Numbered from the stretch's first letter, positions 8,269 to 17,645 are shown. The stretch is DNA of 64,000 nucleotides from Pseudomonas sp. G2-4 (GCF_030064125.1 NZ_CP125957.1:1550001-1614000), one strand, 5' to 3'. Notes: generated by a model not told the origin, from the sequence alone. Numbers and translations are program-made.

Positions 8269-9147
8269 ATGATTGCGGGCAGTATGGTGGCACTGGTCAC
8301 ACCCATGGATGCACAAGGGCGTCTTGACTGGGTCAGCCTCAGCAAACTCGTGGACTTCCACCTTAACAACGGCACCCACGCCATTGTCGCCGTCGGTACC
8401 ACCGGCGAGTCGGCAACCCTCGATGTCAACGAGCACATCGAAGTCATCCGGGCCGTGGTCAAGCAGGTCGCCGGCAAGATTCCCGTTATCGCCGGTACCG
8501 GCGCCAACTCGACCCGCGAAGCCGTCGAGCTGACCCGCAACGCCAAGGAAGCCGGCGCCGACGCCTGCCTGCTGGTCGTTCCGTACTACAACAAGCCGAC
8601 CCAGGAAGGCCTGTACCAGCACTTCAAGCATATTGCCGAAGCGGTCGACATCCCGCAGATCCTCTATAACGTGCCCGGCCGCACCTCCTGCGACATGCAG
8701 GCCGAGACCGTGATTCGCCTTTCCACTATCCCGAACATCATCGGCATCAAGGAAGCCACCGGCGACATGACCCGCGCCAAAGCCATCCTCGATGGTGTGA
8801 GCAAGGACTTCATCGTTCTTTCCGGCGATGATCCGACCGCGGTCGAGCTGATCCTGATGGGTGGCAAGGGTAATATTTCCGTCACTGCCAACGTCGCTCC
8901 GCGCGAAATGGCCGACCTGTGCGAGGTGGCGCTCAAGGGCGATGCCGATACCGCACGGGCACTTAACGAAAAACTGATGCCGCTGCACAAAGACCTGTTC
9001 CTCGAAGCCAACCCGATTCCGGTGAAGTGGGCTTTGGTCGAAATGGGTCTGATGCATCCAGGCATCCGTCTGCCGCTCACCTGGCTCAGCGAAGCCTGTC
9101 ACGAACCGCTGCGGCAGGCCATGCGCCAGTCCGGCGTCCTGGTTTAA
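8269..9147 (+). CDS. dapA: 4-hydroxy-tetrahydrodipicolinate synthase
   Basis: DapA condenses pyruvate with aspartate semialdehyde, the first committed step to diaminopimelate and lysine. The 292-residue TIM-barrel protein carries the Schiff-base Lys161 (GIKEATGD), Tyr133 ([10 protein letters not shown]) and Arg138, and the pyruvate-binding GTTGES at 43-48. GCAGGAGCGGTTTC before the ATG at 8269 gives a clear ribosome-binding site; an earlier in-frame start at 8221 would add 16 residues not typical of the family. It is followed 17 nt later by bamC, a conserved gene order in gamma-proteobacteria. Confidence 0.97.
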   Translation: MIAGSMVALVTPMDAQGRLDWVSLSKLVDFHLNNGTHAIVAVGTTGESATLDVNEHIEVIRAVVKQVAGKIPVIAGTGANSTREAVELTRNAKEAGADACLLVVPYYNKPTQEGLYQHFKHIAEAVDIPQILYNVPGRTSCDMQAETVIRLSTIPNIIGIKEATGDMTRAKAILDGVSKDFIVLSGDDPTAVELILMGGKGNISVTANVAPREMADLCEVALKGDADTARALNEKLMPLHKDLFLEANPIPVKWALVEMGLMHPGIRLPLTWLSEACHEPLRQAMRQSGVLV

Positions 9148-9164
9148 TTGAGGAAGTACAACGC

Positions 9165-10280
9165 ATGAAGCGAATGGCCGGACTTTCCGCACTTGCCTTG
9201 ATTATCTCCAGCACCAGCGGCTGCGGATGGGTCTGGGGCCCGGAAGGTTACTTCCGCGACCGTGGTAGCGATTACCTGGAAGCGCAACAGACTGCACCGA
9301 TGCAACTGCCACCCGATGTCAGCGTCGCCAAACGCCTGGATCCGCTGCTGCCGATCCCGCGCAACGTGGCCGACGACAGCGTCAAGGGCGAATACATCGT
9401 TCCACGTCCGCAGCCGCTGTCGGCCATGGCCGATGCCAGCGACTACACCCTGCAGAAGAGTGGCGACTCAAGCTGGGTCATGGCCCAGCATCCGCCGGCC
9501 GAAGTCTGGCCCGTGGCAATCCAGTTCTTCCAGGACAACGGTTTCCGCCTGGACGAACAGCGCCCGCAGACCGGCGAATTCACCACCACTTGGCAACGTT
9601 CCGATGAACTGTCCGCTGCCATGGCCAAGCGCCTGAGCGCCGCGGGCATCGCCGCCGATAGCGAAAGCCGTGTGCGGGTGCGTATCGAGCCAGGTGTGCA
9701 GCGCAATACCAGTGAAGTCTACGTGGTCAGCGCCGAGCGTCCTGCCGGCAGCACGGCCGACGTGGCGTTCACCAACCGTTCGGTCAATACCGGGCTCGAC
9801 GCTGCGCTGGTGGACGACATGCTCGCCAGCATGAGCCGTAACGCGGAGCAGGGTGGTTCGGTCTCGATGCTGGCGTCCAAGGAGTTCGATGCACCGAGCC
9901 GCGTCAGCTTGAGCGAAGACGGCAGCGGCAATCCGGTGCTCAACGTCGGCTCCGACCTGGACCGTGCCTGGTCGAGTGTTGGCCGTGCGCTGGAGCAGGG
10001 CGAATGGCGGGTTGAAGACATCAACCGTAGCCTGGGCCTGTACTACATCAACCTCGCCGAAAAGGCCGAGAAGAAAGACGAGAAGCCTGGCTTCTTCAGT
10101 GGCCTGTTCGGCAGCAAGCCGGACAAGGAAGAGGTTGAAGCCCGTGCCGAGCGTTATCAGGTTCGCCTGAGCAAGGTGGGCGACAACGTCCAGGTGACCG
10201 TCGAGAAGAACATCAATACCGTGGCGCCGGCCGATGTGGCGCGCAAAGTGTTGGGCGTGATTCAGGATAACCTGGGCTGA
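9165..10280 (+). CDS. bamC: outer-membrane assembly lipoprotein BamC
   Basis: BamC (NlpB) is a lipoprotein subunit of the BAM complex that inserts beta-barrel proteins in the outer membrane. Starting at the ATG at 9165 (AGGAAG upstream) the 371-residue protein has a lipoprotein signal (MKRMAGLSALALIISSTSGC) with the lipidated Cys at residue 20. An unstructured stretch follows (about 21-90), containing the LPPDVSVAKRLDPLLPIP-type region conserved in BamC, then two helix-grip domains (about 90-215 and 225-370). A longer frame opening at 9027 overlaps dapA and would bury the signal, so it was rejected. It sits between dapA and an MBL hydrolase. Confidence 0.93.
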   Translation: MKRMAGLSALALIISSTSGCGWVWGPEGYFRDRGSDYLEAQQTAPMQLPPDVSVAKRLDPLLPIPRNVADDSVKGEYIVPRPQPLSAMADASDYTLQKSGDSSWVMAQHPPAEVWPVAIQFFQDNGFRLDEQRPQTGEFTTTWQRSDELSAAMAKRLSAAGIAADSESRVRVRIEPGVQRNTSEVYVVSAERPAGSTADVAFTNRSVNTGLDAALVDDMLASMSRNAEQGGSVSMLASKEFDAPSRVSLSEDGSGNPVLNVGSDLDRAWSSVGRALEQGEWRVEDINRSLGLYYINLAEKAEKKDEKPGFFSGLFGSKPDKEEVEARAERYQVRLSKVGDNVQVTVEKNINTVAPADVARKVLGVIQDNLG

Positions 10281-10284
10281 TCCG

Positions 10285-11043
10285 ATGCGTTTTGCTGTTC
10301 TCGGCAGCGGTAGCCAGGGGAACGGCACGCTGATAGCCAGCGCCGACACGTACGTGCTGGTCGATTGTGGTTTCTCCCTGCGGGAAACCGAGAAGCGCCT
10401 GTTGCGCCTGGGTGTGCACCCGGCGCAGTTGAGCGCGATACTGGTGACCCACGAACATGCCGATCACGTGCATGGCGTGGGTTTGCTGTCTCGGCGCTAC
10501 AATTTGCCGGTCTACCTGAGCCGCGGAACGTTGGGTGGCCTGCGCAAGCCTATCGAGCCTGCCGGTTTCGTGGCCGGGGGCGAACAACTGCGCATTGGCG
10601 CCCTGGATATCAGCGTGGTCAGCGTGGCGCACGATGCGCGGGAGCCGACGCAGTATGTGTTCAGCGACGGCGAACGGCGCTTTGGACTGCTTACAGACCT
10701 GGGTTCGTATTGTGACAGGGTAATGGACAGCTACCGGGACCTCGATGCGTTGATGATCGAGTCCAACCACTGCCGCGACATGCTGGCGCGCGGGTACTAT
10801 CCGTACTTTCTCAAGCAGCGGGTAGGCGGAGAGCACGGACATTTGAATAACCACCAGGCGGCGTTCCTGGTGGCCGAGTTGGGCTGGCAAGGCCTGCAAC
10901 ACCTGGTCCTGGCCCATCTGAGCAGCAAGAACAACCTGCCGCAGCTGGCCCGGCAATGTTTTGTCGACACCCTCGGGTGCGACCCGGACTGGCTGCAATT
11001 GGCCGATCAAGATTCAGGGCTCGACTGGCGACATATCGCCTAG
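10285..11043 (+). CDS. MBL-fold metallo-hydrolase (YycJ/WalJ-like)
   Basis: A 252-residue cytoplasmic metallo-beta-lactamase-fold protein with the metal motif THEHADH (His56, His58, Asp60, His61), a second ligand region SVAHDAREP and an SNHCRDML segment. The start MRFAVLGSGSQGNGT is typical of the YycJ/WalJ group, thought to be nucleases or phosphodiesterases. It begins 4 nt after bamC and ends 27 nt before purC, so dapA-bamC-this gene-purC looks like one operon. The true substrate is unknown. Confidence 0.87.
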   Translation: MRFAVLGSGSQGNGTLIASADTYVLVDCGFSLRETEKRLLRLGVHPAQLSAILVTHEHADHVHGVGLLSRRYNLPVYLSRGTLGGLRKPIEPAGFVAGGEQLRIGALDISVVSVAHDAREPTQYVFSDGERRFGLLTDLGSYCDRVMDSYRDLDALMIESNHCRDMLARGYYPYFLKQRVGGEHGHLNNHQAAFLVAELGWQGLQHLVLAHLSSKNNLPQLARQCFVDTLGCDPDWLQLADQDSGLDWRHIA

Positions 11044-11070
11044 CCCACTACTTAGCAAGCGGAGCCCATC

Positions 11071-11784
11071 ATGGAAAAACGTGAAGAACTCTACCGCGGC
11101 AAAGCCAAATCGGTTTACAAGACCGACGACGCTGACCGCTTGATCCTGTTGTTTCGCAACGACACCTCGGCGTTCGACGGCAAGCGCATCGAACAGCTGG
11201 ACCGCAAGGGCATGGTGAACAACAAGTTCAACGCCTTCATCATGCAGAAACTCGAAGCCGCCGGCGTGCCGACCCAGTTCGACAAGCTGCTGGGCGACAA
11301 CGAATGCCTGGTCAAGAAGCTGGACATGATCCCGGTCGAATGCGTCGTGCGTAACTACGCCGCCGGCAGCCTGGTCAAGCGCCTGGGCGTGGAAGAGGGC
11401 ATGAAGCTCAACCCCTACACCTTCGAGCTGTTCCTGAAGGACGACGCCAAGGGCGACCCGTTCATCAACGAATCCCACGTCGTGGCCTTCGGTTGGGGTA
11501 CCGCTGAGCAACTGGCCCGCATGAAGGAGTTGTCCCTCAAGGTCAACGAAGTGCTGACCAAGCTGTTCGACGACGCTGGCCTGCTGTTGGTGGACTTCAA
11601 GCTTGAATTCGGCGTGTTCAGCGATGGCTCCATCGTCCTGGGTGACGAATTCAGCCCGGACGGCTGCCGCCTCTGGGACAAGGACACCAAGAAGAAAATG
11701 GACAAGGACCGCTTCCGCCAAGGCCTCGGTGATGTCATCGAAGCTTACGAAGAAGTCGCCAAGCGTCTGGGTGTGCCGCTGTAA
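11071..11784 (+). CDS. purC: SAICAR synthetase PurC
   Basis: PurC joins aspartate to CAIR using ATP in purine biosynthesis. The 237-residue length equals the usual bacterial monofunctional enzyme. Visible family blocks include [15 protein letters not shown] near the N-terminus (ATP-binding loop), [15 protein letters not shown] at about residues 92-106, and [10 protein letters not shown] followed by [14 protein letters not shown] (about 173-205), which bind metal and substrate. GCAAGCGGAGCCCATC provides the ribosome-binding site. It follows the MBL gene closely. Confidence 0.97.
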   Translation: MEKREELYRGKAKSVYKTDDADRLILLFRNDTSAFDGKRIEQLDRKGMVNNKFNAFIMQKLEAAGVPTQFDKLLGDNECLVKKLDMIPVECVVRNYAAGSLVKRLGVEEGMKLNPYTFELFLKDDAKGDPFINESHVVAFGWGTAEQLARMKELSLKVNEVLTKLFDDAGLLLVDFKLEFGVFSDGSIVLGDEFSPDGCRLWDKDTKKKMDKDRFRQGLGDVIEAYEEVAKRLGVPL

Positions 11785-11828
11785 TCGACGCAAGCATCTG
11801 ATAGCACGGAAAAAATTTCGCCCGGGGG

Positions 11829-11857
11829 TTCGCTTCCGGCGAATGTGCTGGTATGAT
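11829..11857 (+). promoter_or_regulatory. candidate promoter of tRNA-Ser
   Basis: TTCGCT (11829-11834), a 17-nt spacer and TATGAT (11852-11857) lie just before the tRNA, followed by a GC-rich discriminator (GCGCGCC). Such discriminators are typical of growth-rate and stringent-controlled stable RNA promoters. Confidence 0.5.
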
Positions 11858-11867
11858 GCGCGCCACT

Positions 11868-11957
11868 GGAGAGATGCCGGAGTGGCCGAACGGGACGGAT
11901 TCGAAATCCGTTGTACTGGCGACAGTACCTAGGGTTCAAATCCCTATCTCTCCGCCA
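11868..11957 (+). tRNA. tRNA-Ser (anticodon CGA)
   Basis: A 90-nt class II tRNA. The acceptor stem pairs GGAGAGA (11868-11874) with TCTCTCC (11947-11953), followed by G and an encoded CCA. The anticodon stem ACGGA/TCCGT encloses the loop TTCGAAA, giving anticodon CGA, which reads UCG. The long variable arm (TGTACTGGCGACAGTACC) and the T-arm GGGTTCAAATCCC are clear. Confidence 0.97.
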
Positions 11958-11973
11958 TAATTGAATACGACTA

Positions 11974-12009
11974 AGCCCCTGAAATGTTTGAACATTTCAG
12001 GGGCTTTTT
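11974..12009 (+). terminator. terminator after tRNA-Ser
   Basis: AGCCCCTGAAATGTT pairs perfectly with AACATTTCAGGGGCT around a TG loop, followed by TTTTC. The 15-bp stem makes this a strong Rho-independent terminator. Confidence 0.92.
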
Positions 12010-12137
12010 CGTTTCTGGCACTGCGCAGTTGATCGATGAAGACTCTCGCCCTTGGCTGGCGATGTACTGCTCAGCATCGAGTCGCAAGTCAATAGCGGCA
12101 TCGGCCCGCACCCGCCCTCGACACTGATCATCAAGAC

Positions 12138-12284
12138 CTACTTCGAAATAGGAAGCTTGCCAGTGGTTACAAATTTCTCGAACGCTTTCTGACTGTCACG
12201 TGCGGCTTGCCGAACATCATGAAATGTCAGTTCATTGTGAACGAGCTTTTTCTGGGGTTTGTCGACTTTTTTTGTGATGGCCAT
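12138..12284 (-). CDS. small 48-residue protein of unknown function
   Basis: A very short frame encodes MAITKKVDKPQKKLVHNELT and a further 28 residues, ending TTGKLPISK. It is basic and polar, with a predicted helix (DVRQAARDSQKAFEKFV), no membrane span and no recognised motif. The start at 12284 was chosen because ACGGAGGCCCCG precedes it, an excellent ribosome-binding site, whereas the upstream in-frame ATG at 12323 has none. It lies downstream of the tRNA-Ser terminator on the opposite strand and 94 nt after the next unknown gene on the same strand. I do not recognise the family. Confidence 0.6.
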   Translation of the reverse strand: MAITKKVDKPQKKLVHNELTFHDVRQAARDSQKAFEKFVTTGKLPISK

Positions 12285-12377
12285 CGGGGCCTCCGTGGCG
12301 TTCGTATTCAGCTTCGATGCCATAGACTCGACGCCAATCTATGACGAAGTGGGCCTGGTTGGAGGCCCTTGGCAGGG

Positions 12378-12701
12378 CTAGGCAGGCTCGGCATCCAGTC
12401 GTCTGGCCAAGACATCGAGTAAGTCACAGCCATCCCTTAACGGAATGCAGCACAGTTGTGCGAAATCCTGAAGGACCACTGAGTCGGTGGGAATCTCTCC
12501 GCGCATCGCGAGGTTTTCTAAAAACTGGGTAACAGCGCGAATTCTATAGCCTGCTGTATCAAGCAGTATGTGCAGCGGGGCGGTGGTATCGACGAAGAGG
12601 GGTTGGTCGTCGGCATTACTGGTAAGAGCCATATATTTATTCATTTCAATGATGTCCAGTTGATTGAGGTGTTCCTCAAATTTGCGGAAACTTCTGAACA
12701 T
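12378..12701 (-). CDS. small hypothetical protein, possibly DUF3077/DUF6124-like
   Basis: A protein of about 107 residues with no signal peptide or membrane span. The C-terminal two thirds (PLFVDTTAPLHILLDTAGYR, then a helical stretch ending in LLDVLARRLD) resembles the small Pseudomonas DUF3077/DUF6124 proteins in layout: a short N-terminal tail, a conserved FxVxP-like strand, then helices. The match is weak and from memory. A TTG at 12719 would add six residues; neither start has a convincing ribosome-binding site. Function unknown. Confidence 0.6.
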   Translation of the reverse strand: MFRSFRKFEEHLNQLDIIEMNKYMALTSNADDQPLFVDTTAPLHILLDTAGYRIRAVTQFLENLAMRGEIPTDSVVLQDFAQLCCIPLRDGCDLLDVLARRLDAEPA

Positions 12702-12973
12702 TTGTTTTCGAGTCGCCAAACCCGCGTCGCCCTTATGAACGACGCCTGAACTATAGGGCTCCCCTCAGAGTTTCAGCAACGGGCTGATGTGTAGGAGGAT
12801 TCTTTGAATTATGTAGGTGGGGAATGTCGGAAATTACTCCTAAGCAGCGAGCGCTTTCCCTTAGCGTTTTTAACCCGTTATCTGCTTCCAGCAAGGGCTT
12901 TGTCCACCTAAGAAAGCCGCTCAAATGAGCCTCCTCACAAGCTCATTTCGTTGTGACAACCAGACTAATGGTC

Positions 12974-13000
12974 TATAGCTCAAGGCATGCCTGCCGATAG
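12974..13000 (+). promoter_or_regulatory. candidate FliA (sigma-28) promoter of the chemoreceptor
   Basis: TATAGCTC (12974-12981), an 11-nt spacer and GCCGATAG (12993-13000) match the flagellar sigma consensus TAAAGTTT-N11-GCCGATAA at 5/8 and 7/8 positions with exact spacing. It lies 33 nt before the ATG of a chemoreceptor gene, a class often under FliA control. The remaining upstream gap from 12720 shows nothing else. Confidence 0.65.
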
Positions 13001-13033
13001 GTAAGCTAACCCCCCATAGAAGGAGTGCCCCCC

Positions 13034-14668
13034 ATGATGCGGTTCTTTGCCGATTTAGGCTTCCGCTGGAAAATCACCCTTCCCATCGCTTTCCTTGCCG
13101 TGTTGCTTGTGCTGATGGGGTGGTCGGGCATGCGTGGCATTGATCAGGTGACGCAGTCCAGCACACAGCTGACTAAGCGTTACTTGCCGGCCATCAGCCT
13201 GCTGCTCAATGCCGATCGCGATCTCTACCAGGCTTTTGTTGCCGAGCGCAGCCTGCTTGATGGTCATGCGGACGAGCATCTGAAGGCGTTGAGCGCCAGT
13301 CATGAGGAGAATACGAAGCAGGCTTATGATCGCGTGCAGCAATATGCCGTGATGCAGCCGGGGGCTGAGGCACTGGCGTTGGTCAGTCAGTTCAACGACG
13401 CTTTTGCCAAGTGGAAGCAGGTTTCGCGGCGGGTCATGGAGCTGTCCGTGGGGAATATGGAGGCAGCCAGCACGCTGAGTTTTGGTGACAGCGAACGTCT
13501 GTTCGAGACCATGCGCGATTCCATCGACAAGCTTGGCGAGTTGGAAGACCAGGCGTCGCACCGGGAGGGGGACGCGGCGATCGACAACGGCAAGGAAGTG
13601 GGGATGCATCAAGGGGCCATTCTGTTGATCGGGCTGCTTGGCTGTATCTTGGTCGTCGTTGCCCTGCCGCTGGTCGTACTGAGTCCTATGCGCCGCTTAC
13701 TCAGTCGCGTCGAGCAGATTGCCGAAGGCGGTGGTGATTTGAAGGGGCGCCTTGAGGTGCGTTCGGCTGACGAGTTGGGCCAGCTTGGCAGTGCCTTCAA
13801 CCGCTTTCTCGACAAACTGCAGCCGCTGATTGCCGAGGTGGGTCGGGTGACCGGGGAGGTCGATGCCGCGGCACGTAACATGGCCAACATGGCGGCGACC
13901 AACGACAAACTGATCAGCAGCGAGCATGCGGCGCTGGATCAGGTCAGTACGGCCGCAACCCAGATGAGCGCCGCCGTGCATGAAGTGGCGAGTAGCGCAC
14001 AGAACGCCTCGGACGCCGCGCAGCAAGCCACCAGCCAGTCCCGTGATGGTGCTGAGGTGGTCAGCAGCACCATCGATTCAATCCGCCAACTGGCCCAGGA
14101 GGTGGAAAGCGCTTCGGGCACCATCGAGGCATTGGCCCAGGAGACCTCCAGCATCGGCGCCGTCCTCGAGGTGATTCGTGGCATTGCCGAGCAGACCAAT
14201 CTGCTGGCACTGAACGCAGCCATCGAGGCCGCGCGGGCGGGCGAGCAAGGGCGCGGTTTTGCCGTGGTGGCCGACGAAGTCAGGGCGCTGGCGGCGCGCA
14301 CCCAGGATTCGACCAAGGACATCCAGGTTCGTATCGAGCGCCTGCAGTCCGGTGTCGCCAAGGCTGTGCAAGCCATGCATGTCGGTAGCACCAAGGCCCG
14401 CGACAGCGTCGAGCGCGCCGCGAGTGTGGATCAGGTGCTCAGCGGCACCGGCGGTTCAATACAGCGGATCAACGACATGGCCGCACAGATTGCCAGCGCC
14501 TGTGAAGAGCAGAGCAGTGTCACCGAGGAAATCGCCCGTAATATCTCTGACATCCGTGACTTGTCCAACGAAGCGGCGGAGAACTCTGCCCAGAGCATGC
14601 ATGCCAGTCAGCAGCTCTCCAACTTGTCGAGGACCTTAGCGGAACTGACCGGCCGCTTCCGCGTCTGA
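13034..14668 (+). CDS. methyl-accepting chemotaxis protein
   Basis: A 544-residue transmembrane chemoreceptor that feeds CheA/CheW. Layout: N-terminal span (about 13-33, [19 protein letters not shown]), a helical-bundle periplasmic sensor (about 35-190), second span (about 197-220), HAMP (about 222-275, [20 protein letters not shown]) and a long cytoplasmic coiled coil whose signalling tip reads [20 protein letters not shown] and then [19 protein letters not shown] at 13022-13025 lies 8 nt before the ATG at 13034; a GTG at 13025 overlaps that site and was rejected. The ligand cannot be predicted. The gene stands alone behind a FliA-like promoter. Confidence 0.93.
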   Translation: MMRFFADLGFRWKITLPIAFLAVLLVLMGWSGMRGIDQVTQSSTQLTKRYLPAISLLLNADRDLYQAFVAERSLLDGHADEHLKALSASHEENTKQAYDRVQQYAVMQPGAEALALVSQFNDAFAKWKQVSRRVMELSVGNMEAASTLSFGDSERLFETMRDSIDKLGELEDQASHREGDAAIDNGKEVGMHQGAILLIGLLGCILVVVALPLVVLSPMRRLLSRVEQIAEGGGDLKGRLEVRSADELGQLGSAFNRFLDKLQPLIAEVGRVTGEVDAAARNMANMAATNDKLISSEHAALDQVSTAATQMSAAVHEVASSAQNASDAAQQATSQSRDGAEVVSSTIDSIRQLAQEVESASGTIEALAQETSSIGAVLEVIRGIAEQTNLLALNAAIEAARAGEQGRGFAVVADEVRALAARTQDSTKDIQVRIERLQSGVAKAVQAMHVGSTKARDSVERAASVDQVLSGTGGSIQRINDMAAQIASACEEQSSVTEEIARNISDIRDLSNEAAENSAQSMHASQQLSNLSRTLAELTGRFRV

Positions 14669-14886
14669 GCCAGGCGTATAAGGGCCGTGTCTCCCCGAAC
14701 CTCTGGCGGCGCTTACCAGCGTCCGCCTGAGCGCTTTGCATCAGGACGGTTTCCTGCGGCTGCCGGTGGTATTGGACGTTGCGCAGATCACTGACCATGG
14801 ACCATTAACCCTTTCGTCCTGGCTGCCGTGACACCTCGTCAGCGACGGTTGCCTGGCTCGATTGACTCCCCTCAGGGGGCCTTCAC

Positions 14887-15255
14887 TCAAATCCAGACAT
14901 CATTGTCCGCCGTGCGCTCATTGGCTTCGCCGGTGTTGATGACCCCGCGTGGCTCGATCAACAGCACTTTCACCTCCTTTGCGGCGTAGGGCTTGTGCTC
15001 GACGCCTTTTTTGACGACGTACATCTCTCCCGCGCCAATCGTCACCGCGCTGTCGCGAAAATCGATACGAAGTTCGCCTTCCAGCACGATGAAGGTTTCA
15101 TCAGTATCGGCGTGGGCGTGCCAGATGAATTCGCCTTCGAGGCGGGCCACCTTGAACTGGTAGTCGTTCATTTCGGCCACCACTTTCGGTGCCCACTGGT
15201 CCTGGAACAAGGCGTACTTCTGGGAGAAATTGATCGGGGAGTGATTGGCAGTCAT
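14887..15255 (-). CDS. cupin-domain protein
   Basis: A 122-residue single-domain cupin. The first cupin motif is visible as HAHADTDETFIVLEGELRID (about residues 46-65, with metal ligands HxH and E), and the second as GVEHKPYA (about 86-93). Such small cupins bind a metal and act as isomerases, dioxygenases or sensors; the reaction is not deducible here. It stands alone between the chemoreceptor and a YegP-like gene. The 218-nt gap before it (14669-14886) holds nothing recognisable. Confidence 0.85.
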   Translation of the reverse strand: MTANHSPINFSQKYALFQDQWAPKVVAEMNDYQFKVARLEGEFIWHAHADTDETFIVLEGELRIDFRDSAVTIGAGEMYVVKKGVEHKPYAAKEVKVLLIEPRGVINTGEANERTADNDVWI

Positions 15256-15343
15256 CAGGAAATACTCGCTCTTGGGGGCTTGGAATGATGCCGCAGAAAG
15301 CTGCTCACCCGGAGCAGCTCATGGTCGCACAGCGCAACGCTGT

Positions 15344-15535
15344 TCAGATCTCCTTCACAGGTGTCTCGCCCTGGGCATTTTTGATCAGCCTGATGACGTG
15401 AAGGCAGTCAGCTTTGTTGACATAGGATTCGCCGCTGGCGATCGTTTCGTGGTTGCCCGCTCTCAAACGCCAGCGCCACTGACCTTTTCCGGTGTTTTGG
15501 GTACCTCGGGTCTGCCTGTAGATTTCAAAATACAT
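15344..15535 (-). CDS. YegP-family (DUF1508) small protein
   Basis: A 63-residue protein starting MYFEIYRQTRGTQNTGKGQW and continuing with WRLRAGNHETIASGESYVNKADC. These are the beta-strand repeat features of the DUF1508/YegP family, which form a small alpha-beta fold of unclear role. The start at 15535 matches family members; an in-frame start at 15580 adds 15 residues not found in them. It probably has its own promoter. Function unknown. Confidence 0.8.
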   Translation of the reverse strand: MYFEIYRQTRGTQNTGKGQWRWRLRAGNHETIASGESYVNKADCLHVIRLIKNAQGETPVKEI

Positions 15536-15826
15536 CGGTCCGCTCCATGCGATTGACTCATTAAGACATGCTTTGCACATGTCGTTGCAAGCCTAGCCAA
15601 GCTGATAGTTTTGGCTATCGCCAATACGTTTCCAATGGTGATGGGATGTTGCCAAAAATTGCAGTGGTTTTGCTCAAGCTGACTCGGACCGGGCGCCATG
15701 GATGAACCGCAACGAATTGCGCAAGGCCGGCACGCGACGAAACAAATCCTGCATAAATGAAGAAAGTCGAGGTATGGTTTGCCACGGTTGAACCCTTGGT
15801 CATATTTTCGAATTGGAGTCGAACAC

Positions 15827-16192
15827 ATGCCTCACCTGCACATGGAATACACCGCCAACCTGCCCAACCTGAAAGCCGACGTAGCGCTGTTGCGCCTGAA
15901 CAACGCACTGGTGGCGTCCGGTCAGTTTGCCGCCGAGTCAGACATCAAGAGCCGGGCAGTGAAAGTCGAGACTTACCGGGTGGGCACCGGGTTGGGAGAG
16001 CGTGGTTTCGTGCATGTGAAGCTGGCCCTGCTGAGTGGCCGCTCACCGGAAATCAAGAAGCAACTGGCCGACAGCCTGTTGGCCGTGATCCAGGAGCTGG
16101 ACGAATGGCCGACGGACGTTTCCGTGCAGCTGTGCGTGGAAATCCTCGATATCGATCGTGGTCCTTACGCCAAGGCCTTGATCGGTCGGTGA
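15827..16192 (+). CDS. 5-carboxymethyl-2-hydroxymuconate delta-isomerase
   Basis: A 121-residue tautomerase-superfamily enzyme of the CHMI (HpaF/HpcD) family, which isomerises a ring-cleavage product in homoprotocatechuate breakdown. The protein begins MPHLHMEYTANLPNLKADVA; in the mature enzyme Pro2 is the catalytic base after removal of Met1. A C-terminal VQLCVEILDIDRGPYAKAL strand is typical. TTGGAGTCGAACAC gives the ribosome-binding site; the in-frame ATG at 15779 was rejected because the proline would be internal. No other homoprotocatechuate genes are nearby, so its role here is uncertain. Confidence 0.87.
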   Translation: MPHLHMEYTANLPNLKADVALLRLNNALVASGQFAAESDIKSRAVKVETYRVGTGLGERGFVHVKLALLSGRSPEIKKQLADSLLAVIQELDEWPTDVSVQLCVEILDIDRGPYAKALIGR

Positions 16193-16195
16193 CGC

Positions 16196-17128
16196 TCAGG
16201 CGTCTCGCTCGGCGCAGGCCTTGATGATCTGCTCGCGCAGCCAGGTATTGGCGCTGTCCTGATCGGCGGCCAGGCTCCACTGCATGTCCAGGGTAAATCC
16301 CGGCAGGCCCTGGGGCGCCTCGTGGTGATTGAAAATCGCCTCATTGGCCAGCAGTTTTTGGATACGGCGGGGCAGAGTGAGGATGAAGTCGGTGCCGGTG
16401 ATCATCTTCAGTGCCGCACTGTAGCTGTTGGCCCGGGCGGCAAGCTGGCGTTGATGGGCCTGCCGTGACAGCCAACCATCCACCATGTTGCTGGGGGAAT
16501 TCCAAGGCGTCGGAAAAACGTGCCGGCGCTCCAGGAAAGCCTGAAGGCTCAATTGCGCTTCCAATGGTGTCGCCCGTTTATCCACGACACAGACCAAGTC
16601 CTCCTCCAGCAACTGCCGGGATTTTAGATCGTCATGGTTGCTGTGGAAGTTCGGGCCGAAGCAGATCACCAGGTCCAGGCTGCCGTCCCGCAGTTCGTCG
16701 GCAGGAATATCAGCTTCGAGTTTATGCACGTTCACCACCACCGGCAGGTTGGCGTAATCGAAGCTTTGCAGCAGTTGCGGCAGGATCAGGTGTTCGAAGT
16801 ACTCCGGTGCGCAAATGTTGAAGGTCACGGCTTGCCGGGTTGGATCAAAGGTCGGCGCCCCGGCATGGCACAGGTTGATGCTTTGCAAAATGGCACGCAC
16901 ATGACGGTACATGCCCTCGGCCTTATAGGTGGGGCGCATGCCGGTGCGGGTGTTGATAAACAGCTCGTCTTCGAAGCAGGTCCGCAGTTTCTTGAGGCAG
17001 TAACTGACCGTTGACTGACTGACGCACAATGCTTCGGAGACGCTGGTCACGTTGCTTTGCTCGTACACGGCGCTAAACACCATGAGATCCTGCATATCGA
17101 GCTTTCTGAGAGAGTTACTGTTCAGCAT
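16196..17128 (-). CDS. LysR-family transcriptional regulator
   Basis: A 310-residue LysR regulator. The winged helix-turn-helix (about 9-67, DLMVFSAVYEQSNVTSVSEA then LCVSQSTVSYCLKKLR) is of the NodD/NahR-like subclass, and a periplasmic-binding-like effector domain follows (about 95-300). It ends 3 nt from the convergent CHM isomerase gene and faces a 517-nt gap before the glutamine-synthetase-like gene, so it could regulate that gene. No operator was identified. Confidence 0.9.
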   Translation of the reverse strand: MLNSNSLRKLDMQDLMVFSAVYEQSNVTSVSEALCVSQSTVSYCLKKLRTCFEDELFINTRTGMRPTYKAEGMYRHVRAILQSINLCHAGAPTFDPTRQAVTFNICAPEYFEHLILPQLLQSFDYANLPVVVNVHKLEADIPADELRDGSLDLVICFGPNFHSNHDDLKSRQLLEEDLVCVVDKRATPLEAQLSLQAFLERRHVFPTPWNSPSNMVDGWLSRQAHQRQLAARANSYSAALKMITGTDFILTLPRRIQKLLANEAIFNHHEAPQGLPGFTLDMQWSLAADQDSANTWLREQIIKACAERDA

Positions 17129-17645
17129 CCGTTCTGTCTCGCTGTGCTCCTTGCGCGGATCTTGCGCAAATCAGACTCGCGATCCTAACGGAACGATGGT
17201 CCCAAGAGAATGCCATTCAAACTGTTTCACGGTCGGGAGTGGGACAGAAAATGTAGCGAAGACGACGCGACGATCAATCCTTGAGTCGTTTGCCATTGTT
17301 TAGCCTGATCCGATCCAAGCTTCATCAAATCAGTGTGTAACGGCCCATTGTGTCGTGGGACGCTTTGAGAATCTGTTTCCTGTGATGCGCTTATGGACGG
17401 TTGGCCCGCGACATTTCGATACTCGTCATTTACCGTGGCCGGCCCGGTCGGTCGACTCATGGCTGCTGTTACCCCCTCTCTCTGCGCGCTGCCCTCTGAA
17501 CTGGCCTTTTGGGCACTCTGGCATTGCCGCCATGCGCGTCCTCCAGATCCCCGTATTCCCTGTTGAACATCCACGTGTTCGCTGATGGCGAACGCAGATT
17601 GGCGGCGCCTTGGCGCCCGTCCGACACGTTAATACGAGCCTTTTC
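17129..17645. other. 517-nt gap between LysR gene and GS-like gene
   Basis: The divergent upstream region of the LysR regulator and the glutamine-synthetase-like gene. No coding frame on either strand has family features. A sigma-54-like GG/GC pair near 17516 has the wrong spacing. The gap presumably holds both promoters. Confidence 0.5.

Noticed and set aside
11868..12137. tRNA-Ser as an integration site for a mobile island
   Set aside because: No integrase and no repeated tRNA 3' end was seen nearby; only small unknown genes follow.
17516..17534. Possible sigma-54 promoter before the GS-like gene
   Set aside because: GG and GC elements exist but are 12-13 nt apart instead of 10, so the invariant spacing is not met.
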